Assembly: GCF_022458985.1 (NCBI RefSeq)
Contig: NC_061788.1
Coordinates: 1,713,826 to 1,777,825, forward strand
Length of the DNA stretch: 64,000 bases
Source: Mugil cephalus
Taxonomy: Eukaryota > Chordata > Actinopteri > Mugiliformes > Mugilidae
Reading direction: 5' to 3'
Below the pieces are notes generated by a model. That model searched no databases, was not told where the DNA came from, and saw only the letters and a list, made by a program, of their open reading frames with translations. A program made the translations under genes and the position numbers. Numbering within the stretch: the first letter of the stretch is position 1; each line of letters starts with the position of its first letter. Below, piece by piece: positions 46,590 to 56,200 of this stretch.

Positions 46590-47995
46590 CAAACCAGCAA
46601 AGTTCACATGTTCTGAGATCGTGTTTGTTATTATTGGTTAATGTGAAATTAATAATCACTACCTCTCACCTATTTGATTAAAATTCAAAATGTATGTGAG
46701 GATATGAGTGAGCACAGGCTAATGATTGTCAGCATATTTATCAGATATTTTATTGTGAAAAGATAAGTGTTGTTCTTGTCTTTGTTGCATTTGCTCCAGA
46801 AACCTGTTTGGTTTGTGTTGAGTAAATGAATTTAAGGAAAACATGTCTCACATTTATATAGTAAAGAACTACATTTATAAAATGTTGTTTTTAGCAACAG
46901 GTTCTTCATTTAACTCCTGAACCAAACGTTGTTTTCGTAACGAAGGTTCCATTAAGAACTGAATAAATAAATAGATTCTGTGTTTGTCTGGATTGGAATT
47001 TGGACTGAACAGGTGCTTTGATCGTAGGCGGAGGAGATGTGAGCTTTAACACATCGTCATGTAAACATTTGTGTCTTTGCTCTGCATGTATGAGCTTGTT
47101 CCAAATGATCATTTTAAAGCATGTTAAATAATACAATATTGACTCTACATGTTGAAGTTCCTGAAGCCGTGTAGCAAATATTTACCGAAGCAAACACACA
47201 GAAGCTGTTTAACCAGCAGCTCCATGTCACATTTTAGGTGTTCAGAGGCTTTTCCATTATTTTTACAGGATTATCTGATCACATATAAAACTCCACACGA
47301 TAAATTATTAAAGACGTGAGCGTGTGTTGAGGAGATGTAGAGAAAAGAAACGTAAAGGGACATTTTTGGGGCTGTGTATTTAGTGTAAAGAGACTTTAAA
47401 TAGAGATCTTTGAAATATTTGTGAATTTATTTGCAATTATTTCTGCTGCTACCAACAGTTCGTTATAGAGTAAATCAGGTTCTGCTAAATAGGTTTAGAA
47501 GATTTTTTTACATTTTTGCATAAAAACGACCCATTTTCACATGAGTCCTGAAATTAGACCAAGAGAACCCGGAAATATTAGACTTTTGTATTAGTTTATT
47601 TGGCAAAAACGAGCCAATATTACATATCTGTGAGTTGCTAAAGTTTGCGGAGCTTTGTTTTCTGGTAACTTTTGATCAAAACCAGTTGAGTTGTGAGATG
47701 TTGGTGGTTTCCTCTCATCAACTGATGCTAAAACATTTCTACTGGATGAAGGTCAGGACTTTGACTCGGCCTAATTTATTTATAACTAATAATCAGACTG
47801 AGATCTGCTCTATTTCTTTTGCTTTTACATAAAATATAAAGTCCGATTCGAGCCGCAACTGTTTCCAGCTGAACCTTTATTGGGAGGAAAGCCTCCGTGC
47901 ACCATCGTATAAAGTGTGTGGATGTGACAGTTATTGAGGAACTCTGTTCTCCGGTCTACTAGAAAAGCAGAAACATTCGGTGGAAGTCGGAATGG
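46590..47995. other. tRNA - cryba4 intergenic region
   Basis: 1.4 kb, AT-rich, no gene seen. Contains the repeat at 47562-47767. Confidence 0.6.
47562..47767 (+). repeat. Interspersed repeat, partner of 20227-20434
   Basis: Same orientation and word order as the 20.2 kb copy, from AAGAGAACCCGGAAATATTA to AAGGTCAGGACTTTGACT. Confidence 0.65.
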
Positions 47996-48009
47996 TTTAA
48001 GAAAAACAG

Positions 48010-48015
48010 TTTATT
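48010..48015 (-). promoter_or_regulatory. cryba4: cryba4 poly(A) signal AATAAA
   Basis: AATAAA on the minus strand, 70 nt after the cryba4 stop codon, giving a short 3' UTR. Confidence 0.85.
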
Positions 48016-48084
48016 CAGCAGTGGGAAGCAGCGGGGGTCGGGGGTGAGGGGTCACATGGGAGAAAGGGGCTTCGGTGTGAGTCG

Positions 48085-48232
48085 CTACTGCTGAATGCGG
48101 CGGATGGACTGGATCTGAGGGGTCTGGCAGTGGGAGCCAAACTCCCTGAAGTGTTTGTACTCCCCACAGTGACGATCACACTCCATGATATACTGGTATC
48201 CACGGTAACCAGGGTACTGGTAGCACACGAAT
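48085..48232 (-). CDS. cryba4: cryba4 coding exon 5 (Greek key 4, stop)
   Basis: 148 nt: completes Ala, then [20 protein letters not shown] and onward to SIRRIQQ and TAG. Acceptor caacag. The family's Trp after SGA is Phe here, and REWG reads REFG. Confidence 0.95.
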
Positions 48233-49162
48233 CTGTTGGGACATCGCAGAGAGGGAAGCACACATGAAATAATGTCGCAAGAGGCGCCTGTTGTGAAAGC
48301 CTGAGCTGGATTACATTTTTAGTATTGGGCTTAAAATAGAAAGTGGAAGGAAAGCAGCTGTGGACACTCACGCTCCAGACTGGATCCTGAAGGAACCAAC
48401 TTCGTTGTTGCACCATCCCATGGCCTGGAGGGAGGGGTAGTCGTCGCTAAGCTCACCCTTGCGGCCCAGGAAGTTCTCACGCTCATAGATAGTCATACGA
48501 CACTCTCTGTGGTTCTGGAGCAAACAAAAGAGCAAACCGGTTCCTCCAGATTCATGTCCCATCCAAACGCTCAAACGCAACGTTTTCCGAAGCAAAACAA
48601 GACACGACTTACGGCACAGGCGATAGGTCTGAAGGAGGTCATTCTCTCGATGTGGTAGGCGTTGCTGCCCCCGTAGGCGTCACACTGGGGGTACTCTCCC
48701 CTCTCCAGGACAAACTGCTGACCCTGGTAGGAGGCGTGCTCGTAGCCCACCCAGCTGAGGGCCAAGAAAGAAAAGATTAAACTCTTCAACCGTCCCACAC
48801 GTTGATCAGCACCTGGTTGTGCCCTCGCCGTTGTGCAGAGACGAGTTTACTCACGCTCCACTCTCCACCCTCAGGGAGCGCACGCTCTCGAAGCCGAACT
48901 CCATCACGTTGCAGCACTCGGAGGTGAACTCATGGCGGCGGCCCTGGAAGCACTCCTCATCGTAGACAATGATCTGGTGCAAAAAGACAAAGGTGTTCAC
49001 GCACAAAAAAACAAAAAACACCACAAACAACCAGCGCTAATCAGGGTGCTAGCCGTTAGCTGGCCCCAAAACTGAGGGACTTTTAGCAAATGTTTCGTTT
49101 TTTGTTTTTTCCTGCAGACTCACCTTCCAGTGGCCGGAGAACTTGGTGCAATGGTGAGTCAT
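48085..49162 (-). CDS. cryba4: Crystallin beta A4
   Basis: Structural protein of the vertebrate lens; an acidic beta-crystallin that forms dimers and higher oligomers with other beta-crystallins and raises refractive index. Coding exons (minus): 49162-49124, 48973-48855, 48754-48613, 48514-48372, 48232-48085; 196 aa plus TAG, the length I recall for mammalian CRYBA4. After a 13-residue N-terminal arm, each following exon encodes one of the four Greek-key motifs, the usual beta-crystallin gene design. CRYBA4 rather than CRYBA1 is favoured by [26 protein letters not shown] and the divergent crybb1 neighbour; the end SIRRIQQ is typical. Only 3 Trp and as many as 12 Cys are present; conserved Greek-key Trp positions read Phe, Cys or Tyr (SGAFV, QCDAY, REFG). 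Transcribed away from crybb1. Confidence 0.95.
48372..48514 (-). CDS. cryba4: cryba4 coding exon 4 (Greek key 3)
   Basis: 143 nt beginning [20 protein letters not shown] and ending QSG plus GC. Acceptor gctccag, donor gtgagt. Confidence 0.95.
48613..48754 (-). CDS. cryba4: cryba4 coding exon 3 (Greek key 2)
   Basis: 142 nt: completes Ala, then [20 protein letters not shown] to SFRPIACA. Acceptor cctcag, donor gtaagt. The usual SWDAWGG pattern reads QCDAYGG. Confidence 0.95.
48855..48973 (-). CDS. cryba4: cryba4 coding exon 2 (Greek key 1)
   Basis: 119 nt: [20 protein letters not shown] to RSLRVESG plus GC. Acceptor gcaccag, donor gtgagt. Confidence 0.95.
49124..49162 (-). CDS. cryba4: cryba4 coding exon 1 (start codon)
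   Basis: [13 protein letters not shown], 39 nt, followed by gtgagt. The exon itself starts at 49167 after cccag, so only 5 nt of 5' UTR precede the ATG. The N-terminal arm resembles mammalian CRYBA4 (MT-CTK-G-WK). Confidence 0.92.
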
Positions 49163-49782
49163 CTTGTCTGGGAGAAGGAAACACGGGACATATCGTGGGA
49201 GAGGTTAGCAAAGTGTACAATTGCTAGCAGAAATAGTTTACAGCACTAAACGGCACAAAGAGCTTCAAGTGTCTCTTAGCTTCTGCTCTCAGATCCTGTT
49301 TGTAAAAAATGTTGAAATGTTGGAGAAGCACCAGCCACATCACGTCCCGAGGCCTCGGCGTTTCTATTTATAGCTGCTTCTGAGAAGATCAAGGGGGTCA
49401 CGGAGCCGTCGCTTTGGCTCTTTCTGTCTCTTTATCTTGATTTTCTGACCATTTCCTCCTCTTTAACCCCCCCCCCCCCCCCACCTCCACTACCCACCCC
49501 CACCTCCACCCCCACTACCCACCCCGGCTGCTGAAGTTACTCAGACTTTCCACCATCACCACGGTTTATCTCGCCCACTGGGAGCAGCCATGGAGCAGAG
49601 ATGGAGCCCGGGTGGCTCCTGTTATGGGGGAGATTAGGAGGAGGTGGAGGAGGTGGAGGAGGAGGAGGAGGAGGAGGAGGAGGAGGGCGGGGGGGTCTGT
49701 CTGTAGGGTGAAGGTGTGTGCATGTAAGGGGCTGCCTCACCCGGCTCACCGGGGCCGGCTGTTGGGGGGGTCGGGGACTCAC

Positions 49783-49818
49783 CTTGCTTTGATGCCCTTG
49801 GGTTGTCCTGCCGTGAGA
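49783..49818 (-). other. cryba4: cryba4 5' UTR exon (predicted, 5' end approximate)
   Basis: Sequence ending AAAGCAAG before gtgagt at 49782. With the TATA-like box at 49845-49851, transcription should begin about 25-30 bp downstream, near 49818. It splices over a 615 bp intron that holds poly-C/CCACC (49458-49525) and GGA (49635-49690) runs. Confidence 0.65.
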
Positions 49819-49844
49819 GTGAGAGGAGCCACGCGCCCCCACCC

Positions 49845-49851
49845 TTTTAAA
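49845..49851 (-). promoter_or_regulatory. cryba4: cryba4 TATA-like box (TTTAAAA)
   Basis: GGCTTTAAAAGGG on the minus strand, about 60 bp upstream of the 5' UTR donor; a spacing expected of a strong tissue-specific TATA promoter. Confidence 0.65.
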
Positions 49852-50678
49852 GCCTCCCCTGGCAAGGGGCCATGCCGAAAGCCCCGGCTCAGCAGCATGG
49901 GAGGGGCCTTCTCTTTGTCCCCCCGACAAAAGCGGGGCTAATCTGTGGAGGGGCAGAACTGCAGACGAAACATTATCACCCCCCCGATGCGGAGGAACAG
50001 TGCGCATATAGGTTTTAGTATAAAATGGTTCATGAATTCAAGTTTCTTCAGATGAAAACTAAAAACAATATTGAATTAAATTTGATTTAGAGACAAGAAA
50101 ATAAAACATAAATGACTAAAAACTGTAAAAGTTCTCTGCCCCTTTATTTCTAGTCTCACCTGCTCAGGTATCTGACCACAAACCAGCTCCATGAAAAGCA
50201 ATAAACTCACCTTTATCTTATTTATTTAACCGTTATTTAATTAAAAGATTTTCTTTATATGTGACCGAAAAATAAAAATGTTGACTTTATTAAAACAAAT
50301 AAAAAATGTGCAACTTTTTAAATCTAGTTAAAAAGTTATAATTATTGTGGCTGATTGTCTTTATGCACGTTTAAATATTTGTCCTCTGAGTCTTTATGTC
50401 TTTTTATTGATTTGTGTCTCTGTTCAGGGACAGTTTGTCCGTCTGGTCTTTAATTCTCGGCTCCGCAGCATTTTAAGGGTTAAATATTGGGACATGTTCC
50501 TAGAAGACGTTTGATCCAGGTCTTCAGTTCTGACAGACTAGTGGGAGGGTTGAGGTTTCATCAGGAACATCTGGGGGTGGTGTCCACCTGTCCATGCGTC
50601 CATTAACCTCCCATCATTCCAGCCTGTTTAGGATAAAATAAAGTGAACGCTGTTCATGAACATGTTGGAGCTCATTCA

Positions 50679-50751
50679 TGGTCTTTGTCTCTTTTTAAAG
50701 ACAAGACTCTGAAGTTTCTGTCACAAGTCAGAATCTCTCTAAGTGGTTTAG
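50679..50751 (+). repeat. Interspersed repeat, partner of 8879-8952
   Basis: Shares CAAGACTCTGAAGTTTC, AGTCAGAATCTCTCTAAGTG and GGTTTAG in order with 8879-8952, same strand. Confidence 0.6.
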
Positions 50752-51526
50752 TTTTTCAGGAATCAGAGTTAAAAAAACACAGTTAAAAAAGTTGTTGGGT
50801 TCGTCTGAATTTTGATGAACCCAGAAATGAAACCAGAAGAAAATGATTTATTGCATCCTGCAGCATTTACTCAAACACAGCTAGTGTCCAGAGCTCTGAT
50901 TGGTTCATGAAGCTGCTGCTGTCCCATAAACCACCAGAGGAACGATGGAGGGTTAAAGACCAGATACTATAACTCCTGTTTTCTTCCCTTAACTAAACTA
51001 AACTAAACTAAACTAAAGTTCTGAGTCCATGTCGTCCTCACTGAGGGTTAAAATGTCCCTCATCAACCATGCAGCTTCTGTTTGACTCATTATGAAGCTT
51101 AAAATAAAACGTGTCTTTACATCAAAATAATGTGACATCGAAACTTGATCTGGAGCTGATTCTGTTCCTGCAAAGATCTTCTGGACCAATCAGCTGGTTT
51201 TCTTAACGTGGCGATGGACATGAGAGTAACCGGAGTCACACACATTATCTGAGGAGATGTGGAGTTGAATTAGTTTAAAACTAAATGTCTCTGACTAATA
51301 TTTAGTTATCGTCCTCTAAAGCTAAACCAGGTAGCTTTTCATGAACGTTCTAGCTCTCAGTGGGCGTTAGCAACCTTTAGCAACGGTTAGCATCGCACCA
51401 AGTCAATGGCCCTGATTGGCTGAAGGACCACAAGGCAAGTCTAACACAAAATAAGGCACAGAAATAAGTGTGTGATGATGCAGAGGTATGTTTACTTCTA
51501 CTTTGTTCTAAAAGGTACATTTATTT

Positions 51527-52598
51527 TAGGGTTAGAGGCTGAAGAATTAGAGGTTAGAGGTTAGGTTCTAGGGGTTAGAGGTTAGAGGTTAGAGGTTAGG
51601 GGTTAGAGGTTAGAGAATAGGGGTTAGGGGTTAGGTTCTAGGGGTTAGAGGTTAGAGGATGGGGTTAGGGGTTAGGTTCTAGGGGTTAGAGGTTAGAGGT
51701 TAGAGGTTAGGTTCTAGGGGTTAGAGGTTAGAGGTTAGAGGTTAGGGGTTAGAGGTTAGAGAATAGGGGTTAGGGGTTAGGTTCTAGGGGTTAGAGGTTA
51801 GAGGTTAGAGGATAGGGGTTAGGGGTTAGGCTCTAGGGGTTAGAGGTTAGAGGTTAGAGGTTAGGGGTTAGAGGTTAGAGGATAGGGGTTAGGGGTTAGG
51901 TTCTAGGGGTTAGAGGTTAGAGGTTAGAGGTTATGGGTTAGAGGATAGGGGTTAGAGGTTATGTTCTAGGGTTTAGGAGTTAGATTCTAGGGTTAGGGGT
52001 TAGGGTTCAGGTTCTAGGGTTTATGTGTTAGGGCTTAGGGGTTAGGGATTAGGGGTTAGAGGTTAGGGGTTAGGGGTTAGAGATTAGGGGTTAGAGGATA
52101 GGGGTTAGAGGTTAGGGTTTAAGGGTTATGTTCTAGGGTTTAGGAGTTAGATTCTAGGGTTAGGGGTTAGGGGTTAGAGGTTAGGGGTAAGAGGTTATGG
52201 GTAAGAGGTTAGGGGTTAGGGGTTAGGGGTTAGGGCTTAGGGGTTAGAGGTTAGGGGTTAGGGGTTAGGGGTTAGAGGTTAGGGTTTAAGGGTTATGTTC
52301 TAGGGTTTAGGAGCTAGATTCTAGCATTAGGGGTTAGGGGTTAGAGGTTAGGGGTTAGAGGTTAGAGGATAGGGGTCAGGGGTTAGAGGTTAGGGGTTAG
52401 ATGTTAGGGGTTAGGGGTTAGAGGTTAGGGGTTAGGGGTTAGGGGTTAGGGTTTAAGGGTTAGAGGTTAGGGGTTAGGGGTTAGGGGTTAGGGGTTAGAG
52501 GTTAGGGGTTAGGGTTATGTTCTAGGGTTTAGGAGCTAGATTCTAGGGTTAGGGGTTAGGGGTTAGGGGTTAGGGGTTAGGGTTCAGGTTCTAGGGAA
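51527..52598. repeat. Telomere-like TTAGGGG/TTAGAGG minisatellite
   Basis: About 1.07 kb of 7-bp units (TTAGGGG, TTAGAGG, a few TTAGGG and TTATGGG) broken at irregular 40-70 bp intervals by GGTTCTAGGG. All G-rich on the plus strand. The heptamer is not the exact vertebrate hexamer, so this is telomere-like rather than a clean interstitial telomere. Confidence 0.9.
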
Positions 52599-53099
52599 TG
52601 CATTATGTGAATGAGGTCCTCACAGAGACAGAAACTCTGGCCGGTGTGTGTCGCTGCATAATGAGCCTCTTGTAAACAGCAGAGCTGATCCACTTGTAGC
52701 AGCACACATCTCTAAACAGATTCATTTCCTCTGAGCACGAGGGAATGTCAGCAAACAATCATCCACTTCCAGATAAAACTCACCAGCTGAAACTCTGAAG
52801 CAGCAGAAACAGAGACGACCCATTAATTTATATCTGGCTCTGAGTGGCTGTGTCCTCGTTGGCCGACTGACAGCAGACAGAGGCAAAGGTCAGAGGACGG
52901 GGAGGACGGTGGCTGATAATGCTGCATCGTCATCATCTGAGAACTGGAGACAGAGTCTCTGGCTGTGAAAAATCTTTAAAGACCTTCGACGAGGAGGGGG
53001 AGGACTAATGTGCCCCCTAGGTTTGGATCCAACAGGCCACAGAGGTCAATAGATTTAGAAGTCCTCATCTTGAATGTGCACAGAAGAGATGCTGCATCA

Positions 53100-53580
53100 T
53101 TCCAGGGTTAAACATAGACTGTATATAAATATGGACACCATGTTTCCATTTCCTCTTATTGGCCAAACTGGTGCTATTTTCCCACGGATGCGGGCGGCGC
53201 CATCAGAGTCTGATCAGAATCGTCCACATAATTAATACTGCGCTCTGCTCTACCTGCACCAGTTCCATTATTCACTGAACTTATTTTTGCACTGCTTTAC
53301 GGAACGGTTGGCATGGCAACTGGTGGTCGCCATTATGTCACATCCTGTTTTGTTCCGAGCATCAAATAAAGCAAATGAAACTATAACTATATTAACTACC
53401 TAAAATGACTGAAACCATCCTTGGAAAAAAAAAAAAAAATGTGATGAATATTTTAGTATTTTAGTTTGGCACAAGCCCCGCCCACTTACATGGACGGGGG
53501 TGGAGCTTATGACCTGTACTGCAGCCTCCAGCCACCAGGGGGAGCTCTACTAGCTTTGGCTTCACTTTAGAGTTCCTCCG
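53100..53580. mobile_element. Common teleost interspersed element (degenerate)
   Basis: Starts ACATAGACTGTATATAAATA with TGGACACCATG and ends with a CAGCCTCCAGCCACCAGGGG / TTTGGCTTCAC-like tail; I recognise both as parts of a widespread non-coding fish repeat. It also contains GGTCGCCATTATGTCAC. Family name not certain. Confidence 0.5.
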
Positions 53581-54920
53581 TCCGTCCATCTTTTTATATT
53601 ATATTACATTATATTATATTATATTATATTATATTATATTACATATAGATGTTTTTCAGGTCTTTGTAATCACTCTGCATCACTTTCCATCCTCTTCTAT
53701 TTGCGTCACTTTTTCTTCAAGAATCTCTAATAGTCCAGTTGTTTCAGCTTCTGTTAAATTCTAAATGAATCTGTGGAAATATTTAAGGTAAGTCACCACC
53801 ACAACATCCTGCTGCAACAAATACTCCCCAGCAGCTTCTTTTCCCGTATCCTGGATGGAGCAGACTGAGGCATCGTAGAGGTTTGTCTTTTAAAGATGAA
53901 ATGATATGTGCTGTATATCTGATATTGAGCCATGGCCTCTGTGGCCGGATTACACAGCAGGATTAGTTCAAACCTAATCTACATGTATCACACACTTTAA
54001 TCCTGCTGCTTCCATCACAGCGGAGGTGATATAATCCAGATGTAATCCAGCCGCATTAATCCCAGATTCCCCAGCGGCAGCAGCCGCAGCCTTTCAGCTC
54101 TAATGATAAGATGCAAACTTTAACCTGGATGTAGAGATTTAGTCCATGAGTGGATCTACTCTCTCTTTAGCCTCTTATCCTCTTCTAGGAGTCACTTTAA
54201 TGACGTTAATGTAAAGTATCGCGCACAGAGTCACTAGATCCTGAACATAATTAACTTTGTCCACATCTGTGGACTAGATCTGTGTCTACGCGTTGTTCAA
54301 ATGAAAAGTGACAGAAATAATGACACAGCCCTTTAATAACTTATACGAAAGTGGAAAAAACTTTATACAAAATATTAAATACCGGTTACTCACATTCTCT
54401 ATGTGTCTTTATTTATTTATTTATTTGTGTCTCTTCAAAATGAGACCAGAGTCAAACAATGTGTCTGTTTGTTCCTGTGTAGGTAACAGAGGCAGTAGAT
54501 TAATGTATTATAATTAATATTCAAGAGGGTTTTTATCAATTATGATCATTAACAAAAAGGTTTACACCAATTCAAATCAATAATTATTATTATCAATTTT
54601 AATTATTATTTAATTATCTGATGAAGAAAAACAACTTTTCAACACTTTTTAGTTTAAACCAGACAAACTTTGACATTTATTCTTCAGAAAGAGCTGAAAT
54701 ATTATTAATATTTAACTAAGTGTTAAAGTAAAGTTAACTTCCTTAGACTTTAATGATGCACGAAGGAAATGACTTTGTCGCTGTAGCTCCATTAAACATA
54801 AAAACACATGAAAGATAAAATAAAATATGATTAGATTAAAATAAAAATAAAAATAATTATTATCTAGTGAAATAAACAGTGTAATCAAGAAAATGTACAA
54901 AATTAGCATCATAAACAAAT

Positions 54921-55248
54921 TGCGTCCTCGTATGGGGACATTTCAGAGGATTCATTCTGCAGACAAAACCTCATTTAAATCCACGTTCTAATTAGCTCGT
55001 TAGCTAAAGTACTCGTTTGAGGGCGTTGGGACTTGGACTCAGGTAAAAATTTTCTATTTTGTCACACATGGTGACTTTATTAATATAAACAATGAAATAA
55101 TCCCCATGGTTTGTGTTTTTGTTTTTTTTTTTTTAAATGTATTCCTGTTCAAAGATGACAGTTAGTTTGTATATGTCTTATAGGTCCCACTGATGCCAGA
55201 TACTTATAGAAATTAAAAATGACTAAAGTTTGGGTCTGAGGAGGTTAA
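54921..55248 (-). mobile_element. TTAA-bounded MITE-like element, copy 3
   Basis: Begins GCGTCCTCGTATGGGGAC and ends GGGTCTGAGGAGGTTAA, the reverse of the start of the 12.6 kb copy; the internal CTCGTTTGAGGGCGTTGGGA is the reverse complement of a word at 61.2 kb. Confidence 0.5.
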
Positions 55249-55778
55249 ATAAAGTCACTGTTTCATGTCTCTGAGGGAAAAAATATTAAGTCAGGTCTGT
55301 TTTTACCTGAAATATTAGAGCGTAATTCATCGTTAGCACACATGTAGCATCAGAGCTCTTTAGGAACGTTAGCAGAGGTTCATTTGGTCCCGTCGTTCTT
55401 CCTTTTTAATCAGAACACCAGTCGTTCCTTCATTTATTTATTCATTTAAAACCTGTTGTCAGGTCCAGAGCTGCAGACTGTTTCTCTGTCCGTCCCCGTA
55501 GGTGAGAGGACAGAGGAGTGGATTATGTCTTTGTCTCCCGTGGCCCGTTACATTCCTGCTCTCTACATCCAGCTCCAGCTTTCAGGCCGAGGGCTGCAGC
55601 TCACGGGAAAGTGCCTCGCTCAGGACTTTCCTTTGACACCGAAATGCTTACGGGCAGCCAGAGGGGCCAGCGGCGTTTCCAGGCTATGCGATGACCCGGT
55701 GGCTTTGCCGCGGCCCAACAGTGATGACGGGGGGGTTTCTATTGTCCCGTGAGCCTCTACGTTCGGCCTTTGCCAGGG

Positions 55779-55786
55779 TATAAAAG
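55779..55786 (+). promoter_or_regulatory. crybb1: crybb1 TATA box (TATAAAAG)
   Basis: Perfect TATAAAAG, about 80 bp before the 5' UTR donor; predicted start near 55808. Factor sites upstream cannot be assigned with confidence by eye. Confidence 0.8.
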
Positions 55787-55807
55787 CTGGGGTCGGCTGT
55801 TGAAGGC

Positions 55808-55859
55808 ACCAGCACGAGCCAGCCTCCCTCACACGGCACCGCAAGCTAATCTAACGCAG
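55808..55859 (+). other. crybb1: crybb1 5' UTR exon (predicted, 5' end approximate)
   Basis: Ends AACGCAG before gtaagg at 55860 and joins exon 2 at 56057 over a 197 bp intron. Confidence 0.65.
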
Positions 55860-56077
55860 GTAAGGGCACCAGACATGCACCAGAACACCAGCCAGGCCCA
55901 GGGCCATCCCCTGGCCTCCACGCCCAGCCAAAGCACCCCCGTCCTGGGGGGAGAGTCCAGCGCCCCAATGAGCCTCAAACCCCAAAACTCCCCAAACCCC
56001 CAGGCCTCTCCTCTCCCACAGTGTTAACACCTCCAACCTCTATTTGTGTTCCCCAGACTCTCCTGAAGCCCCTCACC

Positions 56078-56200
56078 ATGTCTCAGACCGCCAAGTCCGC
56101 CTCCAACCAGGGCACCGACGCCAAGGACAAGGGAGCTCCAGCCCCAGCTGCCACCAGCAAGGCCACCAAGACCGGCGAGCCCGGCATGGGATCCTACAGA
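56078..56200 (+). CDS. crybb1: crybb1 coding exon 1 (N-terminal arm)
   Basis: 41 codons from ATG to SYR, before gtgagt. The exon begins at 56057 after ccccag, leaving 21 nt of UTR. A at -3 of the start codon. Confidence 0.95.

Larger units (their letters stand above)
49860..55770. other. Shared upstream region of the divergent cryba4 / crybb1 pair
   Basis: About 5.9 kb without a recognisable gene. Contains AT-rich DNA, short repeat copies (50679-50751, 51155-51230), a telomere-like array (51527-52598), a common fish repeat (53100-53580), an (ATATT)n run (53595-53646), a repeat fragment at 54748-54795 and a TTAA-bounded element (54921-55248). An open frame at 55456-55752 directly upstream of crybb1 has no support as a gene. 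Confidence 0.65.

Noticed and set aside
48085-49162. Assignment of the acidic crystallin to cryba1
   Set aside because: The C-terminal end resembles both, but length, [20 protein letters not shown], the short N-terminal arm and divergence from crybb1 point to cryba4.
49537-50007. 156-codon Pro-rich minus-strand frame over the cryba4 promoter
   Set aside because: It overlaps the TATA-like box, the 5' UTR exon and the GGA run; better explained as composition.
55456-55752. 98-codon plus-strand frame just upstream of the crybb1 TATA box
   Set aside because: No recognisable domain, and it lies in the promoter region.
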